From Wenzhouxiangellaceae bacterium (GTDB lineage Bacteria > Pseudomonadota > Gammaproteobacteria > Xanthomonadales > Wenzhouxiangellaceae), in the NCBI GenBank assembly GCA_028289455.1, contig JANQPN010000020.1, positions 1 through 54,570 on the forward strand: DNA of 54,570 nucleotides, given 5' to 3'. The position numbers and the translations under genes were made by a program. Shown here piece after piece: positions 42,524 through 54,570 of this stretch. The notes under the pieces were generated by a model. The model saw nothing but the letters and a program-made list of their open reading frames with translations, ran no database searches and had not been told where the DNA came from. Every line of letters begins with the position of its first letter. Position 1 is the first letter of the stretch.

Positions 42524-43336
42524 ATGGAAAAACCGATGTTTTTTATGCGTAAAGTGATGTTCATTGGAGTCGTTCTTTGTGGTTTGCTGTTGCTCAGCGG
42601 GTGCAACCGTGAAGGTGCTGATTTATCTGTACCGTCAGTGGCTACAGTGGATGGTGCACCGATTACCCGCACCATGTTGAACGTATATCTGGAACAGCAG
42701 GGAATTACTGATCCGACACCGGAGCAGTCTGGTGAGGCTGTTAATAACCTCATTCAGCTATTCAGTGTTTCCAATGCAGCTCAGGAAGATAATGCATTTC
42801 AGTCAGCAGAACTGCACGCCGCTTTGGAATTGGAGCAGCGCAGGCTGCTGTTTGACCGCTATGCAGCAGATTATATCGAGCGCTATCCCACCAGTGATGC
42901 AGAACTGCAAAAACAGTACCGTGAAACTGTAGCCAATGCAGGTGGTGAGCAATACCGTCTGGAAACAATTGTTTTTCCGAATGAGCAGGAAGCGCTGAGC
43001 GCCATACTGGCATTGCAGGACGGTGGAAGTTATACCGAACTGTCCGCCGCCAACCGTACCGAAGCCTTGAACTGGATAGATTTATCCCAGGTGCCGGGTG
43101 ATTATGCTGATGCCATTAAAAACACCTCGACTGATGACATCGTACCGGTGCCGCTGCCATCACCACAGGGCTGGCGGTTGCTGAAGGTTGTTGAAACGCG
43201 GCCGTTTTCCCCACCGGCGTTTGATCAGGTAAGTGACGGTATGCGCCGTGATCTGAACCGTCAGAAAGTAGAGCTTTGGATTAACCGTCTGCGGGAGAAA
43301 GCAGACGTAGAGCTGGAAAACGTCAGAGTTGAATGA
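42524..43336 (+). CDS. PpiC-type peptidyl-prolyl isomerase lipoprotein
   Basis: About 270-aa envelope protein. The signal peptide ends in lipobox LLSGC (Cys near residue 27). A helical N-terminal chaperone-like region (about 40-135) precedes a parvulin-type domain (about 140-235) with LETIVFPNEQEA and GWRLLKVVETRPF, and a helical tail. By family it assists folding of exported proteins in the periplasm, probably membrane-anchored. Several in-frame ATGs (42524, 42536, 42545) give similar signal peptides; which is used is unclear. Confidence 0.82.
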   Translation: MEKPMFFMRKVMFIGVVLCGLLLLSGCNREGADLSVPSVATVDGAPITRTMLNVYLEQQGITDPTPEQSGEAVNNLIQLFSVSNAAQEDNAFQSAELHAALELEQRRLLFDRYAADYIERYPTSDAELQKQYRETVANAGGEQYRLETIVFPNEQEALSAILALQDGGSYTELSAANRTEALNWIDLSQVPGDYADAIKNTSTDDIVPVPLPSPQGWRLLKVVETRPFSPPAFDQVSDGMRRDLNRQKVELWINRLREKADVELENVRVE

Positions 43337-43345
43337 ATTGTGGGT

Positions 43346-43735
43346 TCAGGCCAGCTCAACTTTAGTTGAAGGCTGCCAGCCTTCGGCACGGTATTCGGCT
43401 GTTACTTTGGTATAAATGCCACCACGAACATTAAAGTCCGCCAGCAGACGCATAAACCGTGGCTGTGTTGCGGCAACCAGATCATCCAGCATCTGATTGG
43501 TCACGGCTTCATGAAAAGCGCCCTGATCCCGGTACCACCAGATATACTGTTTCAAGGCTTTTAGTTCCACGCACAGCCGGTCAGGGATATATTCGAGATG
43601 CAGCGTAGCGAAGTCCGGTTGACCGGTTTTTGGGCACAGACAGGTAAACTCCGGAATGCTGATACGAATGGTATAATCGCGCGCTTGCTCCGGGTTGGGG
43701 AATACTTCCAGATCGCGTGCAGGTTGATTGGCCAT
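43346..43735 (-). CDS. queF: NADPH-dependent preQ0 reductase (7-cyano-7-deazaguanine reductase)
   Basis: 129-aa short-form QueF that reduces preQ0 to preQ1 in queuosine synthesis. The catalytic thioimide-forming Cys is C34 in CPKTGQPDF, with D41. The QueF motif for NADPH binding is [20 protein letters not shown]. The start at 43735 follows GGAG by 6 bases and is preferred to the ATG at 43747. It converges with the PpiC gene, 9 bp between stops, and is divergent from smc. Confidence 0.95.
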   Translation of the reverse strand: MANQPARDLEVFPNPEQARDYTIRISIPEFTCLCPKTGQPDFATLHLEYIPDRLCVELKALKQYIWWYRDQGAFHEAVTNQMLDDLVAATQPRFMRLLADFNVRGGIYTKVTAEYRAEGWQPSTKVELA

Positions 43736-43849
43736 GTTGATCTCCACAATAAACGCGCACCTTAACCCGAGATGCGTATTGCGACAACTAAAACGATGGT
43801 CGGTAACTCCTCTATGGTTTTGCCGGTCCTCAGAAAATGAAATAAATAT

Positions 43850-46800
43850 ATGCGCTTAACTGCGATTAAATTAGCTGGGTTTAAATCCTTTGTGGATCCG
43901 ACCACCCTGAGTTTCTCCAGTAACCTTACCGGAGTGGTTGGTCCAAACGGTTGCGGCAAATCGAATATTATCGATGCCGTTCGCTGGGTTATGGGTGAGA
44001 TTTCCGCGCGTCAGTTGCGTGGCGAATCGATGAGTGACGTGATTTTCAATGGCTCCAGTGCCCGCAAACCGGTGGGCACCGCAAGCGTCGAACTGCTGTT
44101 TGACAACAGCCAGGGCCGGGCCGGTGGTGAATATGCTGCTTTCAGTGAGATTGCAGTGCGGCGCCAGGTCAGTCGCGACGGCGCTTCGAGTTACTTTCTT
44201 AATGGTACCCGGTGCCGCCGCAAAGATATCACCGACCTGTTCCTCGGTACTGGTCTGGGGCCGCGCAGTTATTCCATCATCGAACAGGGAATGATTTCTC
44301 AGGTGGTTGAAGCACGGCCTGAAGATTTACGTCATTACCTGGAAGAGGCGGCCGGTATTTCCAAATACCGTGAGCGGCGCAGAGAAACTGAAAACCGCAT
44401 TCGGCATACCCGCGAAAACCTGGACCGGTTAAATGATCTGCGAGAGGAAGTCAGCAAGCATCTGGATAAGCTGAAGCGTCAGGCACGCGCCGCCGAGCGC
44501 TATAAAAAGCTGCAGGCTGATAAGCGCCATCTGGACGCCCGGCTGCTGGCATTACAGTGGCGTGAGCTGCAGGCTGCGAGTGAAACCGGGGAGGAACACA
44601 ACCGCGAACTGGAAATCAAGCTGGAGCAGGCCATCGCTGCCCAGAGGCATGCCGAAACAGGCCTGGAACTGCTGCGTGAGCAGCAGACCAAAGCCCAGGA
44701 CCATCTGGGCAGTGTACAGGGTGAGTTATATCAGTTAGGAGCCCGGATCGCACAGACTGAGCAGTCCATCCAGCATCAGCGTGAACTGCGGGAGCGCCAG
44801 GACCAGGAGCGGACCGAAACCCGTGCAAGCCTGGATGAACTGGAACGGGTCAGGGTTAATGACGTAGAGCGAATTGAGGCGCTTGGTAAAGAGCTGGCTG
44901 AGCGGGAGCCGGAGCTGGAAAACTTGCAACAGTCACTGGCAGGTCAACAGCAACAGCTGCAGCAACAGGAGTCGCAGATAGGCCGGCAGCGTTCGGAACT
45001 GCGAACTCAGCTGGACACAGGCAGTCAGCACAGCCAGCAGACAGAGGTTCTGCGAACCCGAATTCAACACCTTGATGAGCAGTTATCCCGGGATGTGCAA
45101 CGGCTGGCCAAAGTGCAGGAAGAACAGCAGCAACTGAATCCTGAAGCCGGTAATGTGCAGCTGAAAGAGGCCGCTGCTAAGGCGGAACAGGCACGGGAGT
45201 CGGTTGCCGGTATGCAGACCGATATTGAACAGCAGCGTCAGCAGTTGCAGAGTCAGCGGGAACAGGTCACGCAGTTGCAGCAGCGGGTCCTGGAAACCCA
45301 GCAGCAGATCAGCGCCGACCAGGGTAGGCTGCATTCACTGCATGCATTGCAGCAGGCAGCGCTGGGAGAGGACGATCAGGCTTCATTGCAATGGCTGCAG
45401 GCGGCAGGTTTAAATGAATCACAGCGCCTGGCTGAGACACTGGACGTGCCGGAGCAGTGGGCGACAGCTGTGGAAACTGTATTGGGTGATTTTCTGCAGG
45501 CGGTGGTGGTTGAAGATGTCAGCGAGCATGCCGCAGCCCTGGCGGAACACTTTGCTGAGAGTGAATCGGGTGGTTTGACATTGGTTGCTGATAAAGCAGC
45601 GAACCAGGCGCCGAATGCTAAAGGCCGATCTGTCAGCCTGGCGGATCAGGTGAACGCCCCTGCAACCATACAGCCGCTGCTTTCCGCAGTGCGCTGTGCC
45701 GATAGCCTGCAGGAAGCGCTGGCATTGCAAATGCAATTGCAGCCGGACGAATCAGTGATTACGCCGGCAGGCGAATGGCTGGGAGCTGGTTGGGTGAGAA
45801 TTCACCGGGACGATAATCGTGCTGCCGGCAGTCTGCATCGCCAGCAGGAAATCCGGAAGCTTGAGCAGCAGTTGAGCTCGCAGCAGGAACAGGCTGAACA
45901 GTTACAGCAACAGTTGGAAACAGCGCGTCAGCAACGTGTGCAGTTGGAAGACCAGCTGGAGCAGACCCGACATCGGCATAACCAGGCGCATCATGAATTG
46001 AGCATGGCCGAATCGGCACGCAATCAGGCAGCTGAACGGTTACAGGCAATGCAGAGCCGGCATCAGCAGCTGGACAGTGAGTTTACCAGTCTGACGCAAA
46101 GTATCAGCGAGCATGAGAGCAGTGCCAGCGGTGCCCGCGGGCAACTGCAGGGCTTTGTAGATACTCTGTCTGATCTGCATCGCCAGCAAACCGAACTGGA
46201 GCAGGCGCTTAAACAGCAGACCGGTGAATATGAGCAGCTGCGTCAAAAGGTCGGTCAGCAGCAGGCCCAGGTTCAGCAGTCGGTTATCGGCATTGAATCC
46301 AGGCGCGCAAGCCTGGCCTCGCTTCAGGAGTCGCGGCAGCGTGCCGATCAGCAGCACCAGCAATTGCAGCAGCGCTATCAGGAGTTGTCGGCATTGCTGG
46401 AACAGCAGGATGAGCCGGGAGCCGCGGAACGGCTGACATTGGATGAACTGCTCAAACAGCAGCTGGAAACGGAGCAGCGATTGAAAGATGCCCGCGGCAG
46501 GTTGGAAGAACTTGCCGGGCAGCTGCGGGAAACTGATGAGCAACGGCAGCGCGCAGTAGCCAATTCCGATGAAGTGCGTGTACAAAGCGAGCAGGTGCGG
46601 ATGCAGCTGCAGGAGCTGAAACTGCGTGCTGATAACCTGTTAAGCCGTTTGGATGAGCTGGAAGATGTACCGGCAATCGCCGAGTTGGTGCAGGAACTGC
46701 CAGAGGATGTTATTGCTGATGAATGGCATCAGCAGTCTGAAAAGCTGGAAAACCGTATTCGCAGGCTGGAACCGGTCAACCTGGCCGCCATCAGCGAGTA

Positions 46801-47380
46801 TGAGCAGGAAGCGGAACGCAAAACCTACCTGGATAAACAGAATGACGATCTGCAACAGGCATTGACCACACTGGAAAATGCTATTGCCCGGATTGACCGT
46901 ACCACCCGGACACGCTTCAAGGAAACCTTTGAGCAGATTCGGGCGGGCATGGAAACCTTGTTCCCGCGTCTGTTCGGGGGCGGACATGCGTATCTGGAAC
47001 TGACCGGAGACGATCTGTTGACCACAGGCGTGTCCATTATGGCCCGGCCGCCCGGCAAGCGCGTCAGCAGCATTCATTTGTTGTCAGGCGGTGAGAAAGC
47101 GCTGACCGCAGTTGCTTTTGTATTCGCGATATTCGGGTTGAACCCAGCGCCGTTCTGTATGCTGGATGAGGTTGATGCGCCATTGGATGATGCCAATGTC
47201 AGCCGGTTTTCCAAGCTGGTACAGGAAATGTCTGACCAGGTGCAATTCATCGTGGTAACACATAACAAGGTCACCATGGAAATGACTGAGCAGCTGGTCG
47301 GTGTGACCATGCGAGAAGCCGGCGTCTCCAGGATGGTTAGTGTGGATATCGAACAGGCAGCACAAATGGCGGCATCCTGA
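43850..47380 (+). CDS. smc: Chromosome segregation protein SMC
   Basis: 1176-aa SMC ATPase that compacts and segregates the chromosome. The N-terminal head carries Walker [10 protein letters not shown] (31-39). The C-terminal head has the signature [14 protein letters not shown] and Walker [17 protein letters not shown]. Between them two long coiled coils, rich in Gln and Glu, flank a hinge at about 515-640 ([17 protein letters not shown] onward). All ATPase motifs are intact. The order smc-zipA-ligA is typical of gammaproteobacteria lacking MukB. Confidence 0.97.
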   Translation: MRLTAIKLAGFKSFVDPTTLSFSSNLTGVVGPNGCGKSNIIDAVRWVMGEISARQLRGESMSDVIFNGSSARKPVGTASVELLFDNSQGRAGGEYAAFSEIAVRRQVSRDGASSYFLNGTRCRRKDITDLFLGTGLGPRSYSIIEQGMISQVVEARPEDLRHYLEEAAGISKYRERRRETENRIRHTRENLDRLNDLREEVSKHLDKLKRQARAAERYKKLQADKRHLDARLLALQWRELQAASETGEEHNRELEIKLEQAIAAQRHAETGLELLREQQTKAQDHLGSVQGELYQLGARIAQTEQSIQHQRELRERQDQERTETRASLDELERVRVNDVERIEALGKELAEREPELENLQQSLAGQQQQLQQQESQIGRQRSELRTQLDTGSQHSQQTEVLRTRIQHLDEQLSRDVQRLAKVQEEQQQLNPEAGNVQLKEAAAKAEQARESVAGMQTDIEQQRQQLQSQREQVTQLQQRVLETQQQISADQGRLHSLHALQQAALGEDDQASLQWLQAAGLNESQRLAETLDVPEQWATAVETVLGDFLQAVVVEDVSEHAAALAEHFAESESGGLTLVADKAANQAPNAKGRSVSLADQVNAPATIQPLLSAVRCADSLQEALALQMQLQPDESVITPAGEWLGAGWVRIHRDDNRAAGSLHRQQEIRKLEQQLSSQQEQAEQLQQQLETARQQRVQLEDQLEQTRHRHNQAHHELSMAESARNQAAERLQAMQSRHQQLDSEFTSLTQSISEHESSASGARGQLQGFVDTLSDLHRQQTELEQALKQQTGEYEQLRQKVGQQQAQVQQSVIGIESRRASLASLQESRQRADQQHQQLQQRYQELSALLEQQDEPGAAERLTLDELLKQQLETEQRLKDARGRLEELAGQLRETDEQRQRAVANSDEVRVQSEQVRMQLQELKLRADNLLSRLDELEDVPAIAELVQELPEDVIADEWHQQSEKLENRIRRLEPVNLAAISEYEQEAERKTYLDKQNDDLQQALTTLENAIARIDRTTRTRFKETFEQIRAGMETLFPRLFGGGHAYLELTGDDLLTTGVSIMARPPGKRVSSIHLLSGGEKALTAVAFVFAIFGLNPAPFCMLDEVDAPLDDANVSRFSKLVQEMSDQVQFIVVTHNKVTMEMTEQLVGVTMREAGVSRMVSVDIEQAAQMAAS

Positions 47381-47474
47381 TAGATACCTGCAGGCGTAAT
47401 TGAAGAATACCGTTGGGCGTGGATATTTTCCGCTAGAATAAAGCAACGATTTGGCTGGGTTACAATAGGCGCTA

Positions 47475-50299
<2,825 letters not shown>

Positions 50300-50421
50300 T
50301 TATTGAACAAGCAATCTAATTTTGGGATTACAGGCTTTGCCATTCAATTTTAATTGCAGCCTTTACTCAGATTTCAAGCGGTCATGATACCGGTCCGCGT
50401 ATGAATTTATTTAAGGGAATG

Positions 50422-50450
50422 AAAAAAGCCGCTGTAGATACAGCGGCTTT
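50422..50450 (-). terminator. Rho-independent terminator of tRNA-Asn
   Basis: An 11-bp perfect stem (AAAGCCGCTGT with ACAGCGGCTTT) and 4-nt loop, read on the minus strand, ends in a six-U run. It starts 9 bases after the tRNA 3' CCA. The stem could also slow plus-strand read-through from ligA. Confidence 0.85.
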
Positions 50451-50458
50451 AGGAAAAT

Positions 50459-50535
50459 TGGCTCCCCGGCACGGACTTGAACCGCGGACCTAGTGATTAA
50501 CAGTCACCCGCTCTAACCAACTGAGCTACCGGGGA
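50459..50535 (-). tRNA. tRNA-Asn (anticodon GTT), CCA encoded
   Basis: A 77-nt cloverleaf reads on the minus strand. The 7-bp acceptor stem is TCCCCGG with CCGGGGA, discriminator G, and CCA is encoded. The D-loop has AGCTCAGTTGGTTAGAGC, the anticodon loop CTGTTAA gives anticodon GTT, and the T-arm has GGTTCAAGTCC. It is a single transcription unit between its own promoter and terminator. Confidence 0.96.
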
Positions 50536-50546
50536 ATAGGCCGGGT

Positions 50547-50575
50547 ATTTTCCAGTTATCCAGGGCATTCGTCAA
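50547..50575 (-). promoter_or_regulatory. Promoter of tRNA-Asn
   Basis: On the minus strand TTGACG (50575-50570) and GAAAAT (50552-50547) are spaced by exactly 17 bases, and the predicted start lies about 5 bases before the tRNA. The -10 is only four of six, but position and a good -35 support it. Confidence 0.55.
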
Positions 50576-50639
50576 GTCATTCAGGCTATTTATTTCAAAA
50601 CACTGTCATGCCTGCCTGCCAGCTGATGCTGCACAGACG

Positions 50640-51203
50640 TCAACTGCAGCTGTATTCCTCGCTGCGCACCCGTCCGACATTGGAAATCACCAGCCGGTGT
50701 CCCATGTCCGGTTCGCCGTCAACACACAGGAAAACACTGCCGGTACTGCCTGGAGCAGTGCCGTCCGGGAAAAACCGGAAGTGGGTGCGTCTGCCGCTGT
50801 TGACATCAACTTTTGATTCCAAACTGGCAACCCGCAGCAATGGCTCGGAAGCTTCACGCTGATGATCGGTATTGAAATCCTGAAAGATGATCCAGCCCTG
50901 ATTCCAGTTGGTATCGCCGCTGCAGGTCTGCTGATCGGTACTTGGGCAGATCACTACCCGGCGGTACTTATCGACAGCCGTGTTACGGGCAAAATTGAAA
51001 TCGGTTAAAAGTTGGTGGCGGGTGCCCTTCAGCTTGTTGCGATCCATCATGTCGCTGACGCCGGGCATTGCAGTGGCCGAAATAACAGCTACCAGGCATA
51101 CGGCAATCATTAGCTCTACCTGGCTCATGCCGCGCTGCCTGGTTGACTTCCTTCCCTGAAACGTATTGCTGTTGCTTCGTTTCATTGCTATTTTTTCTGA
51201 CAT
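50640..51203 (-). CDS. GspH/FimT-type pseudopilin
   Basis: 187-aa (or 181-aa from an ATG at 51185) type IV pilin-like protein. A long basic leader ends in the prepilin peptidase site RQRG before MSQVELMIA, with Glu at position 5 of the mature protein. It is followed by a hydrophobic helix of about 20 residues. The C-terminal globular part has four cysteines, including CPSTDQQTC and a CVDG-to-C-terminal pair, as in FimT/FimU minor pilins of type IV pili. No other pilus gene is nearby, so it is an orphan and must join machinery encoded elsewhere. Confidence 0.85.
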   Translation of the reverse strand: MSEKIAMKRSNSNTFQGRKSTRQRGMSQVELMIAVCLVAVISATAMPGVSDMMDRNKLKGTRHQLLTDFNFARNTAVDKYRRVVICPSTDQQTCSGDTNWNQGWIIFQDFNTDHQREASEPLLRVASLESKVDVNSGRRTHFRFFPDGTAPGSTGSVFLCVDGEPDMGHRLVISNVGRVRSEEYSCS

Positions 51204-51431
51204 TGTACGTCTCTGCTTGTTCCAAAGATATTGTGCTTAAGCGGTAAGCCGCATTCGATGGCAAATTACTGTCAGGTTTTGTAAGAAAATCGCTCGGCCG
51301 AGAATGCGATGGCTGTTCGCCAATATCAGGCTTTATTATTAATACGTGTGCAGCAGCAGATCGGTTCGATTAACGCATTCAGAGAGGAGAGTTAAATCGC
51401 GGTCTTGTTAATACACAGACCGGGTGAAGGC

Positions 51432-51461
51432 CCGGCACCATCGTGAAATCGATGGTGCCGG
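51432..51461. terminator. 12-bp hairpin downstream of aspC
   Basis: CCGGCACCATCG and CGATGGTGCCGG form a perfect 12-bp stem with a TGAAAT loop, 18 bp past the aspC stop (minus strand). There is no U-run after it on the minus strand, so it is either a weak intrinsic terminator or an mRNA 3'-end stabiliser. The remaining 51204-51478 interval shows no gene. Confidence 0.5.
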
Positions 51462-51478
51462 TTAAAAGCCGGGCGGTG

Positions 51479-52675
51479 TCAGGCGTCAGCTAAAGCCTGT
51501 TGCAGGGCATTATGAATTCGGCTGACCGCTGCCTGCAGAACTTCCATGCTGGCGGCATATGACAGGCGCAAGTGCCCAGGAGCGCCGAACGGGTTGCCAG
51601 GCACAACTGCGATGCCAGCGTGTTCCAGCAGCCATTCGGCCATATCCAGGTCATTGTCTACGCCCGGAATAGCAATAATGGCTTCAGCAAATGAAGGAAA
51701 GGCATAAAATGCCCCATCACAGGGCTTACAGCTTACTCCGGGGATACGGTTCAGTGCGTCGATCAGCCAGTCATGGCGGCGCTTAAACTCATCACGCATC
51801 TCAAAAACACTGTCCTGGTTGCCGTTCAGCGCAGCAGCTGCTGCAGCTTGTGAAATTGAACTGGGATTGGAGGTGGACTGGCTTTGAATTTTGCGCATGG
51901 CAGTCACCAGCGCTTCAGGTCCGGCCATAAAGCCGATGCGCCAGCCGGTCATGGCATAAGCCTTGGAAACGCCATTGATGATCATGGTGCGGTCGCGCAG
52001 CTCGGGACAGGCGCTGGCAAAACTGATAAACGGCTCTTTACCCCAGTAAATATGCTCGTAAATTTCATCGCTGCTGATCCCTATCTGCGGATGCCTGGCC
52101 AGCAGTTCACCGATGGCCTGGTATTCAGCTTTGCTGTAGGCCATGCCGGTCGGGTTGCTGGGTGAGTTCAGCATCAGCAATCGGGTTTTAGGGGTGATTG
52201 CCTGCTCAAGCTGTTCCGGTGTGACTTTGAAGTTCTGACGGTCATCGGCGTGCAGTTCTATCGGTATACCACCAACCAGTCTTACCATGTCCGGGTAAGA
52301 AACCCAGCTGGGTGTCGGCACCAGAACTTCATCGCCGGGGTTGATCAATGCCAGCAGCATATTGAACAGCGCCTGCTTGGCGCCGGTGGAGACAATAATT
52401 TCTCCCGGGCTGTACAGCAATGCATTGTCACGTTTCAGCTTTTCAATGATCGCCTGCTTCAATTCGGCTGTACCATCGACCGCGGTGTATTTGGTCTGGC
52501 CATTCTGCATTGCTGCAATGGCGGCTTCACAGGCGGTTTCCGGTGTCGGGAAGTCCGGTTCACCGGTGCCCAGCCCGATGACATCCTCTCCGGCCGCTTT
52601 CAGTTCAGCTGCCCGGGCGGCCACTGCCAGTGTGGCGGAAGGTTTGATTTGTTGCAGGCGTTCAGCTAGGCGCAT
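51479..52675 (-). CDS. aspC: Aspartate aminotransferase, class I/II PLP enzyme
   Basis: 398-aa fold-type I aminotransferase of the Ib subgroup (Thermus/Bacillus AspC-like), interconverting aspartate and oxaloacetate with glutamate. The PLP lysine is in NGVSKAYAMTGWRIGF (about residue 237). Other PLP and substrate contacts are seen in NSPSNPTG, SSDEIYEHIYW and the C-terminal LRLSYA with the carboxylate-binding Arg. Some enzymes of this subgroup also use prephenate. It is divergent from uvrB, 91 bp between starts. Confidence 0.9.
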   Translation of the reverse strand: MRLAERLQQIKPSATLAVAARAAELKAAGEDVIGLGTGEPDFPTPETACEAAIAAMQNGQTKYTAVDGTAELKQAIIEKLKRDNALLYSPGEIIVSTGAKQALFNMLLALINPGDEVLVPTPSWVSYPDMVRLVGGIPIELHADDRQNFKVTPEQLEQAITPKTRLLMLNSPSNPTGMAYSKAEYQAIGELLARHPQIGISSDEIYEHIYWGKEPFISFASACPELRDRTMIINGVSKAYAMTGWRIGFMAGPEALVTAMRKIQSQSTSNPSSISQAAAAAALNGNQDSVFEMRDEFKRRHDWLIDALNRIPGVSCKPCDGAFYAFPSFAEAIIAIPGVDNDLDMAEWLLEHAGIAVVPGNPFGAPGHLRLSYAASMEVLQAAVSRIHNALQQALADA

Positions 52676-52766
52676 GTTGTTCCTTTTAAGTTATCTAATA
52701 TCAGGTGAGCGATGCGTTTATCAGCAGGGATATAATACCAAGTTGCTCGAATAAAAATGCTGATTT

Positions 52767-54570
52767 ATGACTGCCGGGAACAGATTCAAGTTACGCTCTG
52801 CCTATCGACCTTCAGGTGACCAGCCGGAAGCCATCCGACAGCTCTGTAAAGGCTTGGACTCAGGCCATCAGGATTTGACGCTGCTGGGGGTTACCGGCTC
52901 CGGAAAAACCTTCACGATGGCCAATGTGATTGCCGAATTGCAGCGTCCTACGCTGGTCATGGCACCTAATAAAACGCTGGCTGCGCAGTTGTATGGCGAG
53001 TTTCGGGAGTTTTTCCCGGGTAATGCGGTGGAGTACTTCGTAAGTTATTACGATTACTATCAGCCGGAAGCTTACGTACCCAGCAGTGATACCTATATTG
53101 AAAAAGATTCGAGCATTAATGAGCACATTGAGCAAATGCGCTTGTCGGCCACCAAAGCAATGCTGCAGCGCCGAGATGCGCTCATTGTGGCAACGGTTTC
53201 TGCCATTTACGGTCTGGGTGATCCTACTTCATTCATGCAGATGACCCTGCAGCTGCAGCGGGATGACAGTGTTGATCAGCGCCATATTCTGCGGCGGCTG
53301 GCGGAAATGCAATACGCGCGAAACGATATAGAACTGCGGCGCGGCACTTACCGTGTCAGAGGAGACATTATTGATGTGTTTCCCGGTGACTCAGATACTG
53401 AGGCAGTGCGCATTGAATTATTTGATGACGTGGTCGACAGTCTGGCGCTGTTCGATCCACTAACTGGTGAAGTGCTGCAACAGCAGGATGAGTTAACCAT
53501 ATTTCCCAAGTCGCATTATGTAACACCCAGGCAGGTAGTGCTGGATGCTGTGGAGGCGATTAAAGTCGAACTGGCCGAACGGCTGGAGCAGTTGCGCAGC
53601 AATAACCGCTTATTAGAAGCACAGCGCTTGGAGCAGCGCACCAAATATGATCTGGAAATGATGCTAGAGCTGGGCTATTGCACCGGCGTGGAAAACTACT
53701 CGCGGCATCTGACCGGCTGCCAGCCTGGAGAACCACCGCCGACTTTGTACAACTATCTGCCTGAAGATGCTTTGCTGATATTGGATGAAAGCCATGTCAC
53801 GGTACCGCAGATCGGTGCGATGTATCGTGGCGACCGTTCACGCAAGGAAACACTGGTTGAATACGGCTTCAGATTACCTTCGGCCCTGGACAACCGGCCG
53901 CTGAAATTTGAAGAGTGGTCGGCGCGGGCGCCGCAGACTGTTTATGTTTCCGCTACACCACGTCCCTATGAATTGGATTTATCCGAAGTGGTTGCCGAAC
54001 AGGTTGTACGGCCAACCGGCCTGATCGATCCTGAGGTTGAAGTGCGACCGGTTGCCAGCCAGGTGGATGACCTGATGTCGGAAATCAACCGGCGGGTGGC
54101 CCAGGGCGACCGGATACTGGTGACCACGCTGACCAAGCGAATGGCGGAAAATCTGACTGAGTATTTATCAGAACACGGTATCAAGGTGCGCTACCTACAT
54201 TCGGATATCGATACTGTGGAGCGGGTTGAGATCATCCGCGATTTACGGCTCGGTGTATTTGATGTACTGGTTGGCATTAACCTCCTGCGCGAGGGACTGG
54301 ACATGCCGGAAGTTTCACTGGTAGCAATATTGGATGCTGATAAGGAGGGTTTTTTGCGTTCTGAAGGATCGTTGATTCAAACCATCGGACGCGCAGCCAG
54401 AAACGCCAGCGGCAAAGCCATCTTATATGCTGATAAAATCACCGGCAGCATGCAGCGGGCAATGGATGAGACCGGGCGCAGGCGGGACAAGCAGTTGGCC
54501 TACAACAAGCAGCATGGAATTACGCCGCAAACCGTGACCAAATCCGTTGCCGATATTATGGAAAGTGCAC
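52767..54570 (+). CDS. uvrB: Excinuclease ABC subunit B, 5' part (truncated by window end)
   Basis: 601 codons from ATG at 52767 to the right edge; about 70 residues of the C-terminal UVR motif region are cut off. The product is the helicase-like damage-verification subunit of nucleotide excision repair. Walker A is GVTGSGKTF (41-49). The damage-probing beta-hairpin reads [14 protein letters not shown], and further motifs are [26 protein letters not shown] and QTIGRAARN. The frame is intact throughout. No clear Shine-Dalgarno is seen before the ATG, but the N-terminus ([17 protein letters not shown]) fits the family. Confidence 0.97.
   Translation, partial: MTAGNRFKLRSAYRPSGDQPEAIRQLCKGLDSGHQDLTLLGVTGSGKTFTMANVIAELQRPTLVMAPNKTLAAQLYGEFREFFPGNAVEYFVSYYDYYQPEAYVPSSDTYIEKDSSINEHIEQMRLSATKAMLQRRDALIVATVSAIYGLGDPTSFMQMTLQLQRDDSVDQRHILRRLAEMQYARNDIELRRGTYRVRGDIIDVFPGDSDTEAVRIELFDDVVDSLALFDPLTGEVLQQQDELTIFPKSHYVTPRQVVLDAVEAIKVELAERLEQLRSNNRLLEAQRLEQRTKYDLEMMLELGYCTGVENYSRHLTGCQPGEPPPTLYNYLPEDALLILDESHVTVPQIGAMYRGDRSRKETLVEYGFRLPSALDNRPLKFEEWSARAPQTVYVSATPRPYELDLSEVVAEQVVRPTGLIDPEVEVRPVASQVDDLMSEINRRVAQGDRILVTTLTKRMAENLTEYLSEHGIKVRYLHSDIDTVERVEIIRDLRLGVFDVLVGINLLREGLDMPEVSLVAILDADKEGFLRSEGSLIQTIGRAARNASGKAILYADKITGSMQRAMDETGRRRDKQLAYNKQHGITPQTVTKSVADIMESA

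Noticed and set aside
44500..46700. CAG/CTG-rich low-complexity stretch
   Set aside because: It encodes the Gln/Glu-rich coiled coils of SMC and not a DNA repeat array; the units are irregular.

Overview
The window looks like a chromosomal segment of a gammaproteobacterium of moderate GC, roughly low to mid fifties by eye. Pointers to this group are the order smc-zipA-ligA, the trpS/yciI/bolA/PpiC block, an OxyR with cysteines at 199 and 208, a hemP/TonB heme receptor operon, and aspC divergent from uvrB beside a tRNA-Asn. I cannot name the order or genus from sequence alone. I see no insertion sequence, prophage, CRISPR array or rRNA. Almost everything reads as intact, vertically inherited chromosome.

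Region by region. 1-1.7 kb: the 3' end of a hydantoinase B/oxoprolinase gene, a Rieske oxygenase and a GlsB/YeaQ stress membrane protein. 1.7-5.4 kb: a three-gene minus-strand unit of an outer-membrane barrel, a cellulose-synthase-like GT2 and a GT-C membrane glycosyltransferase, behind a 360-bp leader. 5.7-6.7 kb: a secreted protein with an IPTL-CTERM-like tail. 6.8-23.6 kb: thirteen collinear minus-strand genes, mostly overlapping or separated by a few bases, running squalene synthase, squalene-hopene cyclase, hpnG, hpnM, hpnN, hpnA, a sulfotransferase, mvaD, phosphomevalonate kinase, an HMG-CoA reductase-mevalonate kinase fusion, idi, hpnH and hpnB. Farnesyl-diphosphate synthase (ispA) is transcribed divergently from the head of this unit. 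25-31.5 kb: an M36 metallopeptidase, a ferredoxin-NADP reductase, ung and a repeat-rich VWA protein. 31.6-33.8 kb: oxyR divergent from ahpC-ahpD. 33.8-37.8 kb: a Fur-controlled heme uptake operon. 37.9-40.4 kb: an acyl-CoA thioesterase, a gamma-glutamylcyclotransferase-like protein and a RuBisCO-like protein fused to a cupin. 40.5-54.6 kb: housekeeping genes (trpS, yciI, bolA, a PpiC lipoprotein, queF, smc, zipA, ligA, tRNA-Asn, a pseudopilin, aspC and the 5' part of uvrB).

The outstanding system is the isoprenoid-to-hopanoid supercluster. It encodes every step from HMG-CoA to ribosylhopane precursors: HMG-CoA to mevalonate to phosphomevalonate (one fused protein), then mevalonate diphosphate, IPP, DMAPP, FPP (ispA), squalene, hopene, adenosylhopane (HpnH) and its depurination (HpnG), plus the transport proteins HpnM and HpnN. 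Only acetoacetyl-CoA thiolase and HMG-CoA synthase are absent. An embedded sulfotransferase suggests an unrecognised hopanoid or terpenoid modification.

A second item of interest is the RuBisCO-like protein-cupin fusion. In Rhodospirillum rubrum, separate RLP and cupin enzymes turn a methylthioadenosine-derived sugar phosphate into deoxyxylulose phosphate. The fusion could be a one-polypeptide version of that shunt, but its active-site sequence also allows other RLP chemistries.

Regulatory sites readable from sequence are a Fur box lying in a promoter whose predicted start coincides with the hemP ATG, an OxyR-type operator between oxyR and ahpC, and a terminator hairpin between ahpC and ahpD that may act as an attenuator.
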